Origin: Monarcha castaneiventris obscurior
Taxonomy: Eukaryota > Chordata > Aves > Passeriformes > Monarchidae
Assembly: GCA_026261815.1 (NCBI GenBank)
Contig: JAMPIT010000300.1
Span: 434,001-498,000, forward strand
Direction of reading: 5' to 3'
DNA: 64,000 bases
The number at the start of each line of letters is the position of its first letter. Position 1 is the stretch's first letter. Both the position numbers and the translations under genes were made by a program. Below the pieces are notes generated by a model. It had not been told where the DNA came from and searched no databases. It worked only from the letters and a program-made list of their open reading frames with translations. Below are positions 39,691 through 47,562 of the stretch, in pieces.

Positions 39691-41662
39691 AACATGTTAG
39701 ATAATTTAAAAATTCCCTGGCACCAGAGCTTGTGAATCTGCTGTCTTCCTTTTGTGTCCTGATTCCACCAAGGTGGTTTTAACGGAACAAACAGGAAAAA
39801 GAAAGATCCCTGGACCCTCTGCTTTCACACTTTGTCCCATATCTTTGAAATTGTTACTTGAAATATTAAATTTTGTTCAATTGTTACTTGTTTTTTAAAA
39901 TTTGATTAGCATTGAAGATGTTTTGCTGGTCTGTTCTTTCTCTTCATTGCCATGGCCACTGCTGTCACCTCTGAACACAGCAGTGCCCCTGGGGACTTGA
40001 GTGCAGTGGTGCTCCCAGCTCCAGCCTGCATCAAGGGCCCTGAGTGGGCGCCTGGGGCTGTGGAGCTGTGGAACATTGATGTTCCCCCACAGTCACAGGT
40101 GTGTAAAACTGAGCTGGGTGGTGTCCTCCTGCTTGCTGATACTTTTGGCCATACTGTGGCTGAGTCACACAGCACTGTCTTGACACGGAATTCTTTTTTT
40201 TGAAGTTGTAAATCTTGCAGTTATAAGGATCCAGGTGTTTTCCAGGAGTCTTGAACTAAGGGTTTCCTACTGGAAGTTGGTTCCCTGCTCCTTACTGGAA
40301 GTGTCTGGAGGGTGTAAGCCTTGGGCTTCTTGCTGGAAGGACGGAGAGGCGTGAAAGGAGGAGCCCCGGGGTGCGTGGCTCTGAGTGCCGCAGCCTCTGC
40401 TGCCCTCACCCCTGTGGCTCTCTGTGGGACCTAAGCAGAGGATGAGATCACCTCCACAGCTTTTTCTGACCCCTTTCAGCAGGGTTTCTTTCCGCCTTTT
40501 GAATATGTAGTGCAGCCTTTGTTGTTGAAGTGTGTTTTATTATTATACGTCCAAAATGCTTTATCATTAATTTTTCATAGCGCTTAGAAGTCCAGGGGCA
40601 TTGCATTGCTGTGGTGGGAGGGGATTACTCTTCTATTTTTATATGCTAAGAGCATGTGTGGGTTTTGAAAATGATTTTGAAGAAGGTGTTTAAAATACCA
40701 TATTTATTTTAGCTTACAGTGTGCCACACTACAGATGGGGTAGTTTTTATTGCAAGTGCTATATTCATGCTGACTTGGAATGACCCTGTCACACGTGAAA
40801 ACAAATCAGATTGTTGCTGTTAATGAGCTTTTCAATTTACTATTCAGTGGATCAGATAAGTGGATTTAAGAGGTAATGATCCTGCTTAGCACTCAGGCTT
40901 GTCTGTCAGATCCTAGTAGTGTGGGAAATCCCCAGGGACAAAAGCGTTGACACAGTTCTTGATGGGATAATGGGAATCAAAGCTAATGGATGATAAAAGG
41001 AGTAGTAAGAGTTACAAGGATAATTGTGGATTAAAGCACTGCTCTTTGTCAACACTGACTGCTGTTTCAGTATTTTATTTGTTAAACTCTGACGTGGGGA
41101 GAGCCTAGTTTGACAGTGGAGCACAATGAGAAGGGCTGGCTCCCGCTCCCTTCTCCCAGCGCTCCCGCAGCAGAAAGGGAGGCTTGGAACAGGCAAGGGT
41201 GGCTGCTGATGGCTTTGATTCCTTCCCACCGCGTTTTTTCTTGTTATGATACCAAATACAAAAATTCCTAAACCTTGCTAAAATTGCAGCTGCTGTAGCA
41301 TTTCAACAGTGTGCTGTTTAAGGAGAAGATTTTTTTTTTTTAATTGGAAGGTATTATTTTTATATTTCAATTTTTTTTTGCTATGCTTAATTACTATAAG
41401 CAGTAACTTCCCATTTACAGTGTGAACATTGTGTTTTGCAACATTTAAACATTGTACTATATAGTACTATATTTTTTCATATTTTGATTGTCCTTTCACT
41501 ACTGATTTCATCAACAAAAATTACATTAATCATAAAAGGATAAATTAGCTTACGAATTAAGTTACCCTTGATTTTGGTACAACTTTTGCTTAGAGTTACA
41601 AGTTCACCTACTGTGCCTTTATTATGCTGGAATTTAAAGTCTTCAGGATGTGAAAATACAAT
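39691..41662. other. non-coding sequence, no gene seen
   Basis: At about 40265-40345 the phrase CTTRCTGGAAG recurs three times as loose tandem similarity. A 14-bp palindrome GTACTATATAGTAC lies at 41454-41467. Poly-T runs occur near 41330 and 41372. No coding signal is recognised. Confidence 0.5.
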
Positions 41663-41691
41663 TGTGGTTGTTGTTGTTGTTATTATTATTA
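41663..41691. repeat. (GTT)n(ATT)n trinucleotide microsatellite
   Basis: A compound array of GTT units passing into ATT units over about 29 bp. Confidence 0.8.
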
Positions 41692-41739
41692 GCTGCCTCA
41701 GAGGTAGAGCACTGGTGATTTGGTTTTTAAGCCAAGTCC

Positions 41740-42095
41740 CAGGATTACATCACAGGCAGAGGGGAGGCTGGTGCGAGCAGGTGTGGGTGCAGTGGCACAC
41801 AACGAGTCTGGGGACGGGGACGGGGAAGGGGATGGGGAGGGGGATGGGGATGGGGGACGGGGATGTCAGGGAAGGGAGCTGGCAGTAGATGGCACCAGGC
41901 TTTCACCGCTGGGAGCGGCGGCTGAGTTGTGCTGGGGCTCTCCCCGCACACCTCGCTGCTGCTTGCCCCGGTCCCATCAGAAGGCACGGTGCCATGCAGC
42001 CCGGGATGTCCGGGTCAGGGTCACCACGGGTTGGGATGGCTGCAGTGACACCCCTGAGTGCTGGACGTGCAGCAAAGCGCAGCTCCCGAGCTGGC
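41740..42095. other. GC/CpG-rich patch with G-run hexamer repeat
   Basis: GC content is sharply raised, with scattered CpGs (for example GGGAGCGGCGGCTG and CCCGGGATGTCCGGG). At 41810-41863 the plus strand carries consecutive GGGGAC/GGGGAT/GGGGAA units with at least eight runs of three or more G. This G-tract array could form a quadruplex. Overlapping open frames on both strands are a by-product of composition. It could be a small CpG island or promoter; no transcript evidence is available. Confidence 0.45.
41810..41863 (+). repeat. G-rich hexamer array, quadruplex-prone
   Basis: Tandem GGGGAY-type hexamers with 4-5 G per run and 1-2-nt spacers fill 54 bp. This satisfies the usual four-tract quadruplex pattern several times over. 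Confidence 0.8.
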
Positions 42096-42873
42096 ACAGG
42101 TTTGTACAGCTTTGCACTGTTGTCGCCTTTCTGTCTCTGAAGTTGATTTAACCCTACAAAATGTGTTTATCTGAACTAAATGTTAGGCTACTAAAACCAC
42201 AGGAAAGCTTTATGAAGATTACCCAGTAAGGAAAAAAACCTTGGTGTGTCCCATGCATTTGCAGCTGCATGTTGCCCGCAGCTGGGTCTGCAGGCAGGGT
42301 GCTGGGAGAACCCACCCAGGAATGGGTGTCATGGACTTGAAATGAGGGGGACATGTCCACAACTGCAAGCTATTGGGCTGCCAAAGCCTTTGTTCTCCAT
42401 TCAAGAAAACAAAACTATGTCTGAACAGTACGAAATTTACCAGATTTCATGACCAGCAGTGCAAGAACTTGCAAGCTCAAAGACAGCATTGAAGCACATC
42501 CCACTGAGGACACACCAACACAAAGATGTTTTCTCCATCCCTCTGTAATTTTCTATAAACCAGGTTTTTTGAACAGAGACTGTATTGTTCTGAGAACAAC
42601 AAAGTGAGTTTAATGTGAAAATTTACTCTCCTTTGTGAAATGCTTGTAAGGGCAAATAACAGCTTGAGTCCCCACATCACAGGACACCATCAGAGAGCAG
42701 ATAAACCGTCTCTTACGAGTGCTTCAGCTTGTAAGGCCATAGGTTGGATGGACAGGCATTTATGCCTGTGCTTTCCTCCTGCAAAATCAAATTGGGGAAG
42801 GTTTTAGAATAACTCAAAATGTTGATACTAGTAAATACCTATAACATATTACTGTTGAAATGTTTGTTTCCAG

Positions 42874-42947
42874 GTGCATGCCCAATTGTCAGAAATCTTG
42901 GGGATAACAGGTGGCAACCATGTTCTGGAAGCATTTATGACAAAAAT
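42874..42947 (+). other. candidate host exon (74 bp), gene not identified
   Basis: A pyrimidine-rich acceptor (TGTTTGTTTCCAG) ends at 42873 and a strong donor GTAAGT begins at 42948. The 74 bp between are open in two of three frames, one reading in phase 0 to 2 and the other in phase 1 to 0. The encoded text looks protein-like in both, but I cannot name a family. Sites of this quality also occur by chance about once per several kb, so confidence is modest. The retroelement begins only 121 bp downstream and lies antisense, as is usual for tolerated intronic insertions. Confidence 0.27.
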
Positions 42948-43062
42948 GTAAGTTTGTGCTTGGGTTCTATTGTGTATGTTGTTTGCTTCGTCTTTAACAT
43001 GCTAGTAAGTTTGCTCTTTGCTAGAAAAATGTTTTCCGTGAATTTGAACTATTGAAGTAAGG

Positions 43063-43068
43063 GATAAC
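43063..43068. repeat. left target-site duplication (GATAAC)
   Basis: GATAAC immediately precedes the left LTR and is repeated exactly after the right LTR (46017-46022). Six bp is the usual duplication length for alpha/beta-type (class II) retroviral integrases. Confidence 0.93.
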
Positions 43069-43384
43069 TAATACTGAATTAAATCAGTATTCAGTCAGTG
43101 GCAAAGAGGCAGGAAGGGTATTTGCTTGCAATTCCAGCAAGAGCATTTTATTGCATGCTCCCTGCCGAAGGCTGCAGAGGCAAATACACAGAACATGGCT
43201 AACACAGGCCAGGGGAAAGGTGGGATCAGGGAGCAGGGACCAATGGGAAAGCTCTGGGGGAGTGACCAGGCTGACAGACAACCGCGGAATCCAAACCGGG
43301 ACAGGTCATCCCAAGGAGCAGTGCACCTGGTGGGGGGAGACCCTCCGGTCACTCCAACACAATATATGTTCACAGGCCACCACA
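43069..43384 (-). mobile_element. 3' LTR of the endogenous retrovirus
   Basis: 316 bp and nearly identical to 45703-46016. On the minus strand it begins TGTGGTGGCC and carries AATAAA (plus 43147-43152) about 80 bp before its end, which reads CAGTATTA, so the termini are TG...TA and not TG...CA. An 8-bp inverted repeat, AATACTGA (43070-43077) and TCAGTATT (43084-43091), lies at the very end. U3 contains an inverted CCAAT box (ATTGG on the element strand, plus about 43229-43233). Confidence 0.93.
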
Positions 43385-43397
43385 ACTCCTCCTTTCT
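43385..43397 (-). other. polypurine tract
   Basis: On the element strand AGAAAGGAGGAGT sits directly against the 3' LTR start TGTGG. This is the expected position and composition for the plus-strand DNA primer site. Confidence 0.85.
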
Positions 43398-43477
43398 GTA
43401 TTAGACTAAGAGGCCTCCCCCAGGGATCCCAAAACCCAGCATCCCAAAAGCTTAACATATACAGAACAACAACAATT

Positions 43478-43557
43478 ATCAGAAGCACCCAAAGCTCAAT
43501 GTCCCAACAACCCAAATATACATAATCAGAAACACCCCCAACCCAGTGTCCCAACAA
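43478..43557. repeat. 47-bp tandem duplication, two clear copies
   Basis: The 33-bp stretch starting ATCAGAAGCACCC (43478-43510) recurs at 43525-43557 with a few changes, giving a 47-bp period. A more degenerate similarity lies further left (about 43435-43465). Because 47 is not a multiple of three, the same hydrophobic text appears in two different minus-strand frames. Confidence 0.75.
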
Positions 43558-43757
43558 GTCCTCAAATCTTTCAGATTATTTTCTTTCTGGATGCTGGAAT
43601 GGATGCTCTCACAGGCAGAGGTAAGGTTGAAGCAGCACAGTTTTTTCTGGGCTGTGGCATAGTTCAAGCATTCACTGCTGGTGGTACCAGGAGCATTCAG
43701 AGGACAGCAGGGTGATAGGTGTTGGGTACTAGACATCATGATGGTGAGTGCGGGCAC
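43479..43757 (-). pseudogene. possible env transmembrane-subunit remnant
   Basis: The minus-strand frame has a cysteine, ten residues, then a Cys-Cys pair followed by a sequon (residues FNLT). A polar helix-like stretch and a hydrophobic run of about 20 residues follow (motif GLGVFLIMYIWVVGTL), close to the polypurine tract. Retroviral env genes end with a cysteine loop, an ectodomain helix and a membrane anchor in this order and place, so a decayed env 3' end is plausible. The cysteine spacing is not the classical CX6CC, there is no surface subunit, and the frame is disrupted by the 47-bp duplication. Env identity is inference. Confidence 0.35.
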
Positions 43758-43836
43758 AGTTGCTTCTGTTGGGATTCAAACAGAGTCAAAATTCTGCAAT
43801 TTCAAATGGAGGGAGGCCTTTCCCTTCTCCCCTCTC

Positions 43837-44124
43837 CTAAAGGTTTGGGGAAAGGGGAATGGCATAAGGGTTACAAGGATATGGGAACCCGAGGCTAGGG
43901 AAAAGCCTAGCAGAGGGGTGGTAGTAGGGAGTATTAACTGTTTGGGAAGTAACAGAATGGGGTAGGATATGGGGAGACACCACAGGTGCCCAACTTAGCC
44001 TTTCGCAGTCTCGTTTGCAGTTCTGGTTCTCGGGACACCGTGTGTCTGTTTCTAAGGTGGTCATCGATGCTGGCTTGTGTCGTCTTCGCTTCCAGGCGAC
44101 AGATGTTTCATCTTTTGACTGCAC
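43837..44124 (-). pseudogene. retroelement internal ORF remnant, unidentified
   Basis: 95 codons from an ATG in the same frame as the gag-like ORF, separated from it by a stop at 44200-44202 and 25 further open codons. It has a short basic cluster near the start (KRRRH) and a tyrosine/proline-rich C-terminal part. I see no capsid, zinc-knuckle or enzyme motif. It lies where a complete provirus would carry the rest of gag, pol and most of env, so the deletion junction is probably in or near here. Confidence 0.3.
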
Positions 44125-44199
44125 CTTGTTCTTCTTGATTGGTGTTATGTTTGTAGCAATGGCGTTTGCTGGGCTGGTGCAGTTCTTCTCTGGCAGCTT

Positions 44200-45414
44200 T
44201 CAGGTGTCATCTGTGGCTTTTGGTTTTCTCATTCCAGTCCTTTGGTCTTCACACTCAGTAGCAGAATCTAAAAGGTCACTGTTTTGCTTCTTTAGCTGCT
44301 GTTTTGCATCTTCTGGCCATGCCTGCCAGCTGCTCAGGTCTACTGCTTCCCTTACAATGCTTTCACAGCTTTCTGGGAACAGTCTGAGTCCTACAGCCTG
44401 GCTCCTGCAACCCCCCCTCTTTTTCTGCTGTTCTTGCAGCACAGGAGCAGGGGATGCGGGCAGGGCCAGGGCAGAGGTTAAAGGCAGCACTTGGGCAGGG
44501 TTCTCGCAGCTGGAGCAGCAGGGCAGCAGCGGCCGAGACTTGGCAGCCTCAGGGCATTTACGAAGCCGCGGCGGAGCCGGCAGAGGCCAGGCGCGGCCCC
44601 GCAGTGAGCGGCGACGGGGGAGAAATGGGAAGTTGCCGGGGCTCCCAATGGAGGGAGAGGGACCCGACACGATCACGCGAGCAGGAGCCGGTGCCGGAGG
44701 GGAAGGCGGGGGGCAGGGGACAGGCGCAGAGAGGGGGCAGGGCGCTGTAAGGCGATCGGGCAGCAGAGGTGGGGGGCAGGGATTGGAGCCAGGGCTGGAC
44801 GCAGGCACAAAGCCCACCAGGGCTAGCACGTGGCTTTTGTCCTGCTGGGAGGGGAGGGGAGAAGCGGCAGAATCGAAAGTGAGCTCTGCAGCTGGCTTTG
44901 TAAGAGCGGCCATGCTGCCGTCGTCTTGGAGCAAATTTAAACTGGGAAAAACCAGGGAATTAGGTTCGGGAAAGAGGTTTTGGGTAGGATCGGGGACAGC
45001 TTGGCTTTCACCACCCCTGGCAGAGGACAAAGGAGACCGGGAGGGGGCAGGGAGATGGTAGCAGCCCTGTGCACTTCGGCAGACTCCATCTCCCAGTTTC
45101 CTTTGAATTAGGGCAGAGGGAATAGGAATACAGGGGGAGGAAAGCAGCAGAGGGTTTTTTAAACTGGGATTAACATTTTTAAACCGTTTTACAAAATTAT
45201 CAATGGTTTTTGCTAACTTATAAAGCAGATAGCCTCTTCCAGACATAAACAACCATCTTACAAAGCATTTTAAATATTCGATTAGCCATTGCTTGAATAA
45301 CCATTGAATAAAATGTTTTAAACCTTCCCTGGTATAATGAAAATTCTCACGAACAAGGGCTCTCAAAACTGGGAAAAAAGCTTCCCACAGGAGATGAGAA
45401 AATTCTGCTCCCAT
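44200..45414 (-). CDS. gag-like polyprotein, N-terminal part only (endogenous retrovirus)
   Basis: 404 codons from an ATG at 45412-45414. The protein starts Met-Gly, a myristoylation-type start as in many Gag matrix proteins. Residues about 1-90 are rich in Trp, Phe and basic residues (motifs LLWEAFFPVLRALV and FIQWLFKQWLIEYLK), typical of a membrane-binding matrix domain. Residues about 195-290 are strongly proline-rich, like the linker between matrix and capsid in beta-type viruses. No capsid major homology region or CCHC knuckle follows. The start lies about 270 bp after the primer binding site, as expected for gag. The frame is intact although the LTRs differ by about 4%. GC content at 44,450-44,780 is very high, which also keeps the antisense strand open (44015-45061, not a gene). 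Confidence 0.6.
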   Translation of the reverse strand: MGAEFSHLLWEAFFPVLRALVRENFHYTREGLKHFIQWLFKQWLIEYLKCFVRWLFMSGRGYLLYKLAKTIDNFVKRFKNVNPSLKNPLLLSSPCIPIPSALIQRKLGDGVCRSAQGCYHLPAPSRSPLSSARGGESQAVPDPTQNLFPEPNSLVFPSLNLLQDDGSMAALTKPAAELTFDSAASPLPSQQDKSHVLALVGFVPASSPGSNPCPPPLLPDRLTAPCPLSAPVPCPPPSPPAPAPARVIVSGPSPSIGSPGNFPFLPRRRSLRGRAWPLPAPPRLRKCPEAAKSRPLLPCCSSCENPAQVLPLTSALALPASPAPVLQEQQKKRGGCRSQAVGLRLFPESCESIVREAVDLSSWQAWPEDAKQQLKKQNSDLLDSATECEDQRTGMRKPKATDDT

Positions 45415-45682
45415 CTCCCTCTCTTCCCAACCTCGAGATAAAAGGAATTAAAAGAAAAGGATACAAAAGTGACCCATTTTACCTTTGGGGTCAAATAAAA
45501 TTCTCGAGGGTGGTCCACTGACTTAGACCAGTCTTCTCTTTCTGTAGAAGGTTGTTGGTCTTCCCCGCCGAGCCTCTGATAAAACTCAGAGGTTTCTTTG
45601 GGGTAATGGCTGCTAGAAAGGCGACTTTAATTCCAGCGACGAAGCTCTGCTGGAAACGCTCTCCAGGAACGGTCCGAGGTCA
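45415..45682 (-). other. retroelement 5' leader
   Basis: The untranslated stretch between primer binding site and gag ATG, about 268 bp, is where a packaging signal and splice donor would lie. No specific motif could be confirmed. Confidence 0.6.
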
Positions 45683-45700
45683 TCCCACGTTCAGGCACCA
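45683..45700 (-). other. primer binding site, tRNA-Lys-like
   Basis: On the element strand TGGTGCCTGAACGTGGGA lies two bases after the 5' LTR. It matches the tRNA-Lys1,2 type site in the AACGTGGG half and the TGG.GCC half, with a one-base insertion and two C-to-T changes. The two intervening bases fit those removed from viral ends at integration. Confidence 0.8.
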
Positions 45701-45702
45701 TT

Positions 45703-46016
45703 TAATACTGAATTAAATCAGTATTTAGTCAGTGGCAAAGAGGCAGGAAGGGTATTTGCTTGCAATTCCGGCAAGAGCATTTTATTGCATGCTTCCTGCC
45801 GAAGGCTGCAGAGGCAAATACACAGAACATGGCTAACACAGGCCAGGGGAAAGGTGGGATCAGGGAGCAGGGACCAATGGGAAAGCTCTGGGGGAGTGAC
45901 CAGGCTGACAGACAACCGTGGAATCCAAACCGGGACCGGTCACCCCAAGGAGCAGTGCACCTCGGGGGGAGCTTCTCCGGTCACTCGAACATAATATATG
46001 TTCACCGGCCACCACA
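45703..46016 (-). mobile_element. 5' LTR of the endogenous retrovirus
   Basis: 314 bp on the minus strand, from TGTGGTGGCC at 46016 to CAGTATTA at 45703. The polyadenylation signal AATAAA is at plus 45781-45786. U3 has a dyad GAACATA-TAT-TATGTTC near its start (about 45988-46004), less perfect in the other LTR. An 8-bp inverted repeat (45704-45711 with 45718-45725) again forms the outer end. A 2-bp gap and several changes cluster at about 45963-46015. Confidence 0.93.
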
Positions 46017-46022
46017 GATAAC
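46017..46022. repeat. right target-site duplication (GATAAC)
   Basis: Exact copy of 43063-43068, adjoining the outer end of the 5' LTR. Confidence 0.93.
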
Positions 46023-47325
46023 CATTTTCAGAAGGACTCATATCTTACTTTCTGAAGATCATATCTTACTTCAGGCCTCTAAGTGAAGGGTTGCAGCTCA
46101 GTATTTCCTCCACAGTGCCCGTGTCCCTTCTCAAAATGGCTTATGGGGATAGGGCTGAGATGTCAGACTCTCGTTCAATGACCTGAGCATAAACACGTTA
46201 TGAGCTTGGCATGAACAGCCCCCATCCTTCTCCTCTCCTTCCTGCACCCTTGGGTGTCAGTGGAATTGCCTGTAAAGCTTCGTGGCAATTCAAAGTGAGG
46301 AACTGACCGAGTTCAACTAATCTTCCTTTGTTTTGGGAAGGTTCTTTTGGATTGTTTTTTTATTCAAGATCTGGCAAATTTTGCTATCTTAAAAATACAG
46401 ACTCACAGAGGAGGATCCTAAAGCCTCACACTGAAGGAGACAAGAGGCGTCATCATCTGTCTTCACATCTCTGGCATTTGGCAGAATAACCTGGTGTGCT
46501 ATTTTGACAGGTAAGTGCTGCAGTACTCTCTCTGAAGAATATTCCTAGACAATTGCTGTGGAGAGCATACCTTTTTCTCATGCCCCTGCTGCAGCCCCTT
46601 TCCTTGGCTGCCAGCAAAATGACCAGGATTTTGTCTTTTATTATATATGGCCTTCATGATATTTGCCAGTTTCTTCTGACACAAAAAGAGTTTAATCTAA
46701 AATCATTTTTGCTCTTGAAGGAAAACAAAATGATCCCCCTGAAAAATGGTGAATATACACTAAAAAAGCTGGGAGTCCCCAGGAGACAGTGAGGTCCATG
46801 TGTGCCTGGAGAAAGAGAAACAAGTGTCTCACCTCTTCATTCTGCAGCGAGGGAGAAGCTGCATCCCGTCATTTGCTTCATGTCCTCTGAGTCTGACTTA
46901 CAGGGCCTTTAAACTCTTCCAGTAGACTTTGGCCTGCTGGACAAAGCTCTCTGCTGGTGTCACCAGGTTGGCCGTGACCTGCTTGGACAGTACTGAACAG
47001 GACTTTTCTTTGCTGCCATGGCAGTTAACCTTGAGAAATAGTTGCAATTAAAACAAGGCTATTTTCTGATATGACTTAACTTTTCTGTGGAATACGGGGC
47101 ATAACTGCTTTGCTTCCTCAAAACCAGAAGTTGAGTGCTGTATCTTGCCTTAGGATAACAGTATTACCCAGCCAACCTTGATATTTTCCTGGAGTAGTCT
47201 TTGAAGACAGGTAAGTGGAAGGTGATGGATAGAAAAATATTGATGGCGTTACTGTGGAGTTTCTGGAGGCAGCCCCTACTGTGGTGCATGATGGCTGGGC
47301 TTTGTTTGGTTGTTTCAAACTGCAG
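46023..47325. other. non-coding sequence with one possible micro-exon
   Basis: A direct repeat of CATATCTTACTT occurs at about 46037 and 46060. At 46484-46509 a 26-bp segment lies between a pyrimidine-rich acceptor (CATCTCTGGCATTTGGCAG) and a consensus donor CAG|GTAAGT. It would carry frame phase 2 to 1, which links one frame of the 74-bp candidate exon to the 207-bp candidate exon downstream. Such short segments are weak evidence alone. A second CAG|GTAAGT site at about 47210 has no open frame before it. Confidence 0.3.
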
Positions 47326-47532
47326 TGAAACTTGAACAGCTGAGGAAAAATGAGGAAGAGGACTCTGCTTTGGATACCAGACGCATCAGTTTGCTTCTCT
47401 TGCTACTCATTGCTACCATTGAGAGGAATTCTCTGTTATGCTTGCCGGTTGAAGAAAAAACATCATTTAACAAGTTGTATGAGCAGTCCTACCTGTGTTT
47501 TGATTGGATAGAGTTGTGTTTGCACAACTACT
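47326..47532 (+). other. candidate host exon (207 bp), gene not identified
   Basis: The acceptor tract TTTGTTTGGTTGTTTCAAACTGCAG ends at 47325 and the donor ACT|GTAAGT follows 47532. One frame is open throughout (68 codons, symmetric phase 1-1). It encodes a charged segment (KLEQLRKNEEED), a leucine run and a Cys/Trp/Tyr-containing tail. Length, open frame and two good splice sites make it the best coding candidate in the window. I do not recognise the family. A 19-bp A tract only 11 bp after the donor is unusual for a donor region, and a processed-transcript tail was considered but no AATAAA precedes it. Confidence 0.3.
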
Positions 47533-47543
47533 GTAAGTTAAGT

Positions 47544-47562
47544 AAAAAAAAAAAAAAAAAAA
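47544..47562 (+). repeat. A19 homopolymer
   Basis: Nineteen uninterrupted A residues, possibly a retroposed tail or a simple microsatellite. Confidence 0.9.

Larger units (their letters stand above)
43069..46016 (-). mobile_element. class II-like endogenous retrovirus, internally deleted
   Basis: This is a 2,948-bp LTR element in minus orientation. In its own reading order it has a 5' LTR (45703-46016), a Lys-type primer binding site, a leader, a gag-like open frame, a short remnant with a possible Env tail, a polypurine tract and a 3' LTR (43069-43384). The GATAAC flank duplications are exact, so this is one intact integration and not a fragment. Capsid major homology region, CCHC knuckles, protease, reverse transcriptase, RNase H and integrase are absent. 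It could only have moved with proteins from another virus. The LTRs differ by about 13 substitutions and one 2-bp gap, roughly 4%, implying an insertion several million years old. Six-bp duplication and a lysine primer support a beta/ERVK-type assignment. Confidence 0.92.

Noticed and set aside
44015..45061. 348-codon plus-strand open frame inside the retroelement
   Set aside because: It is the antisense shadow of the gag-like frame in a GC-rich, stop-poor segment. It has no domain, and the element's signals all point to the minus strand.
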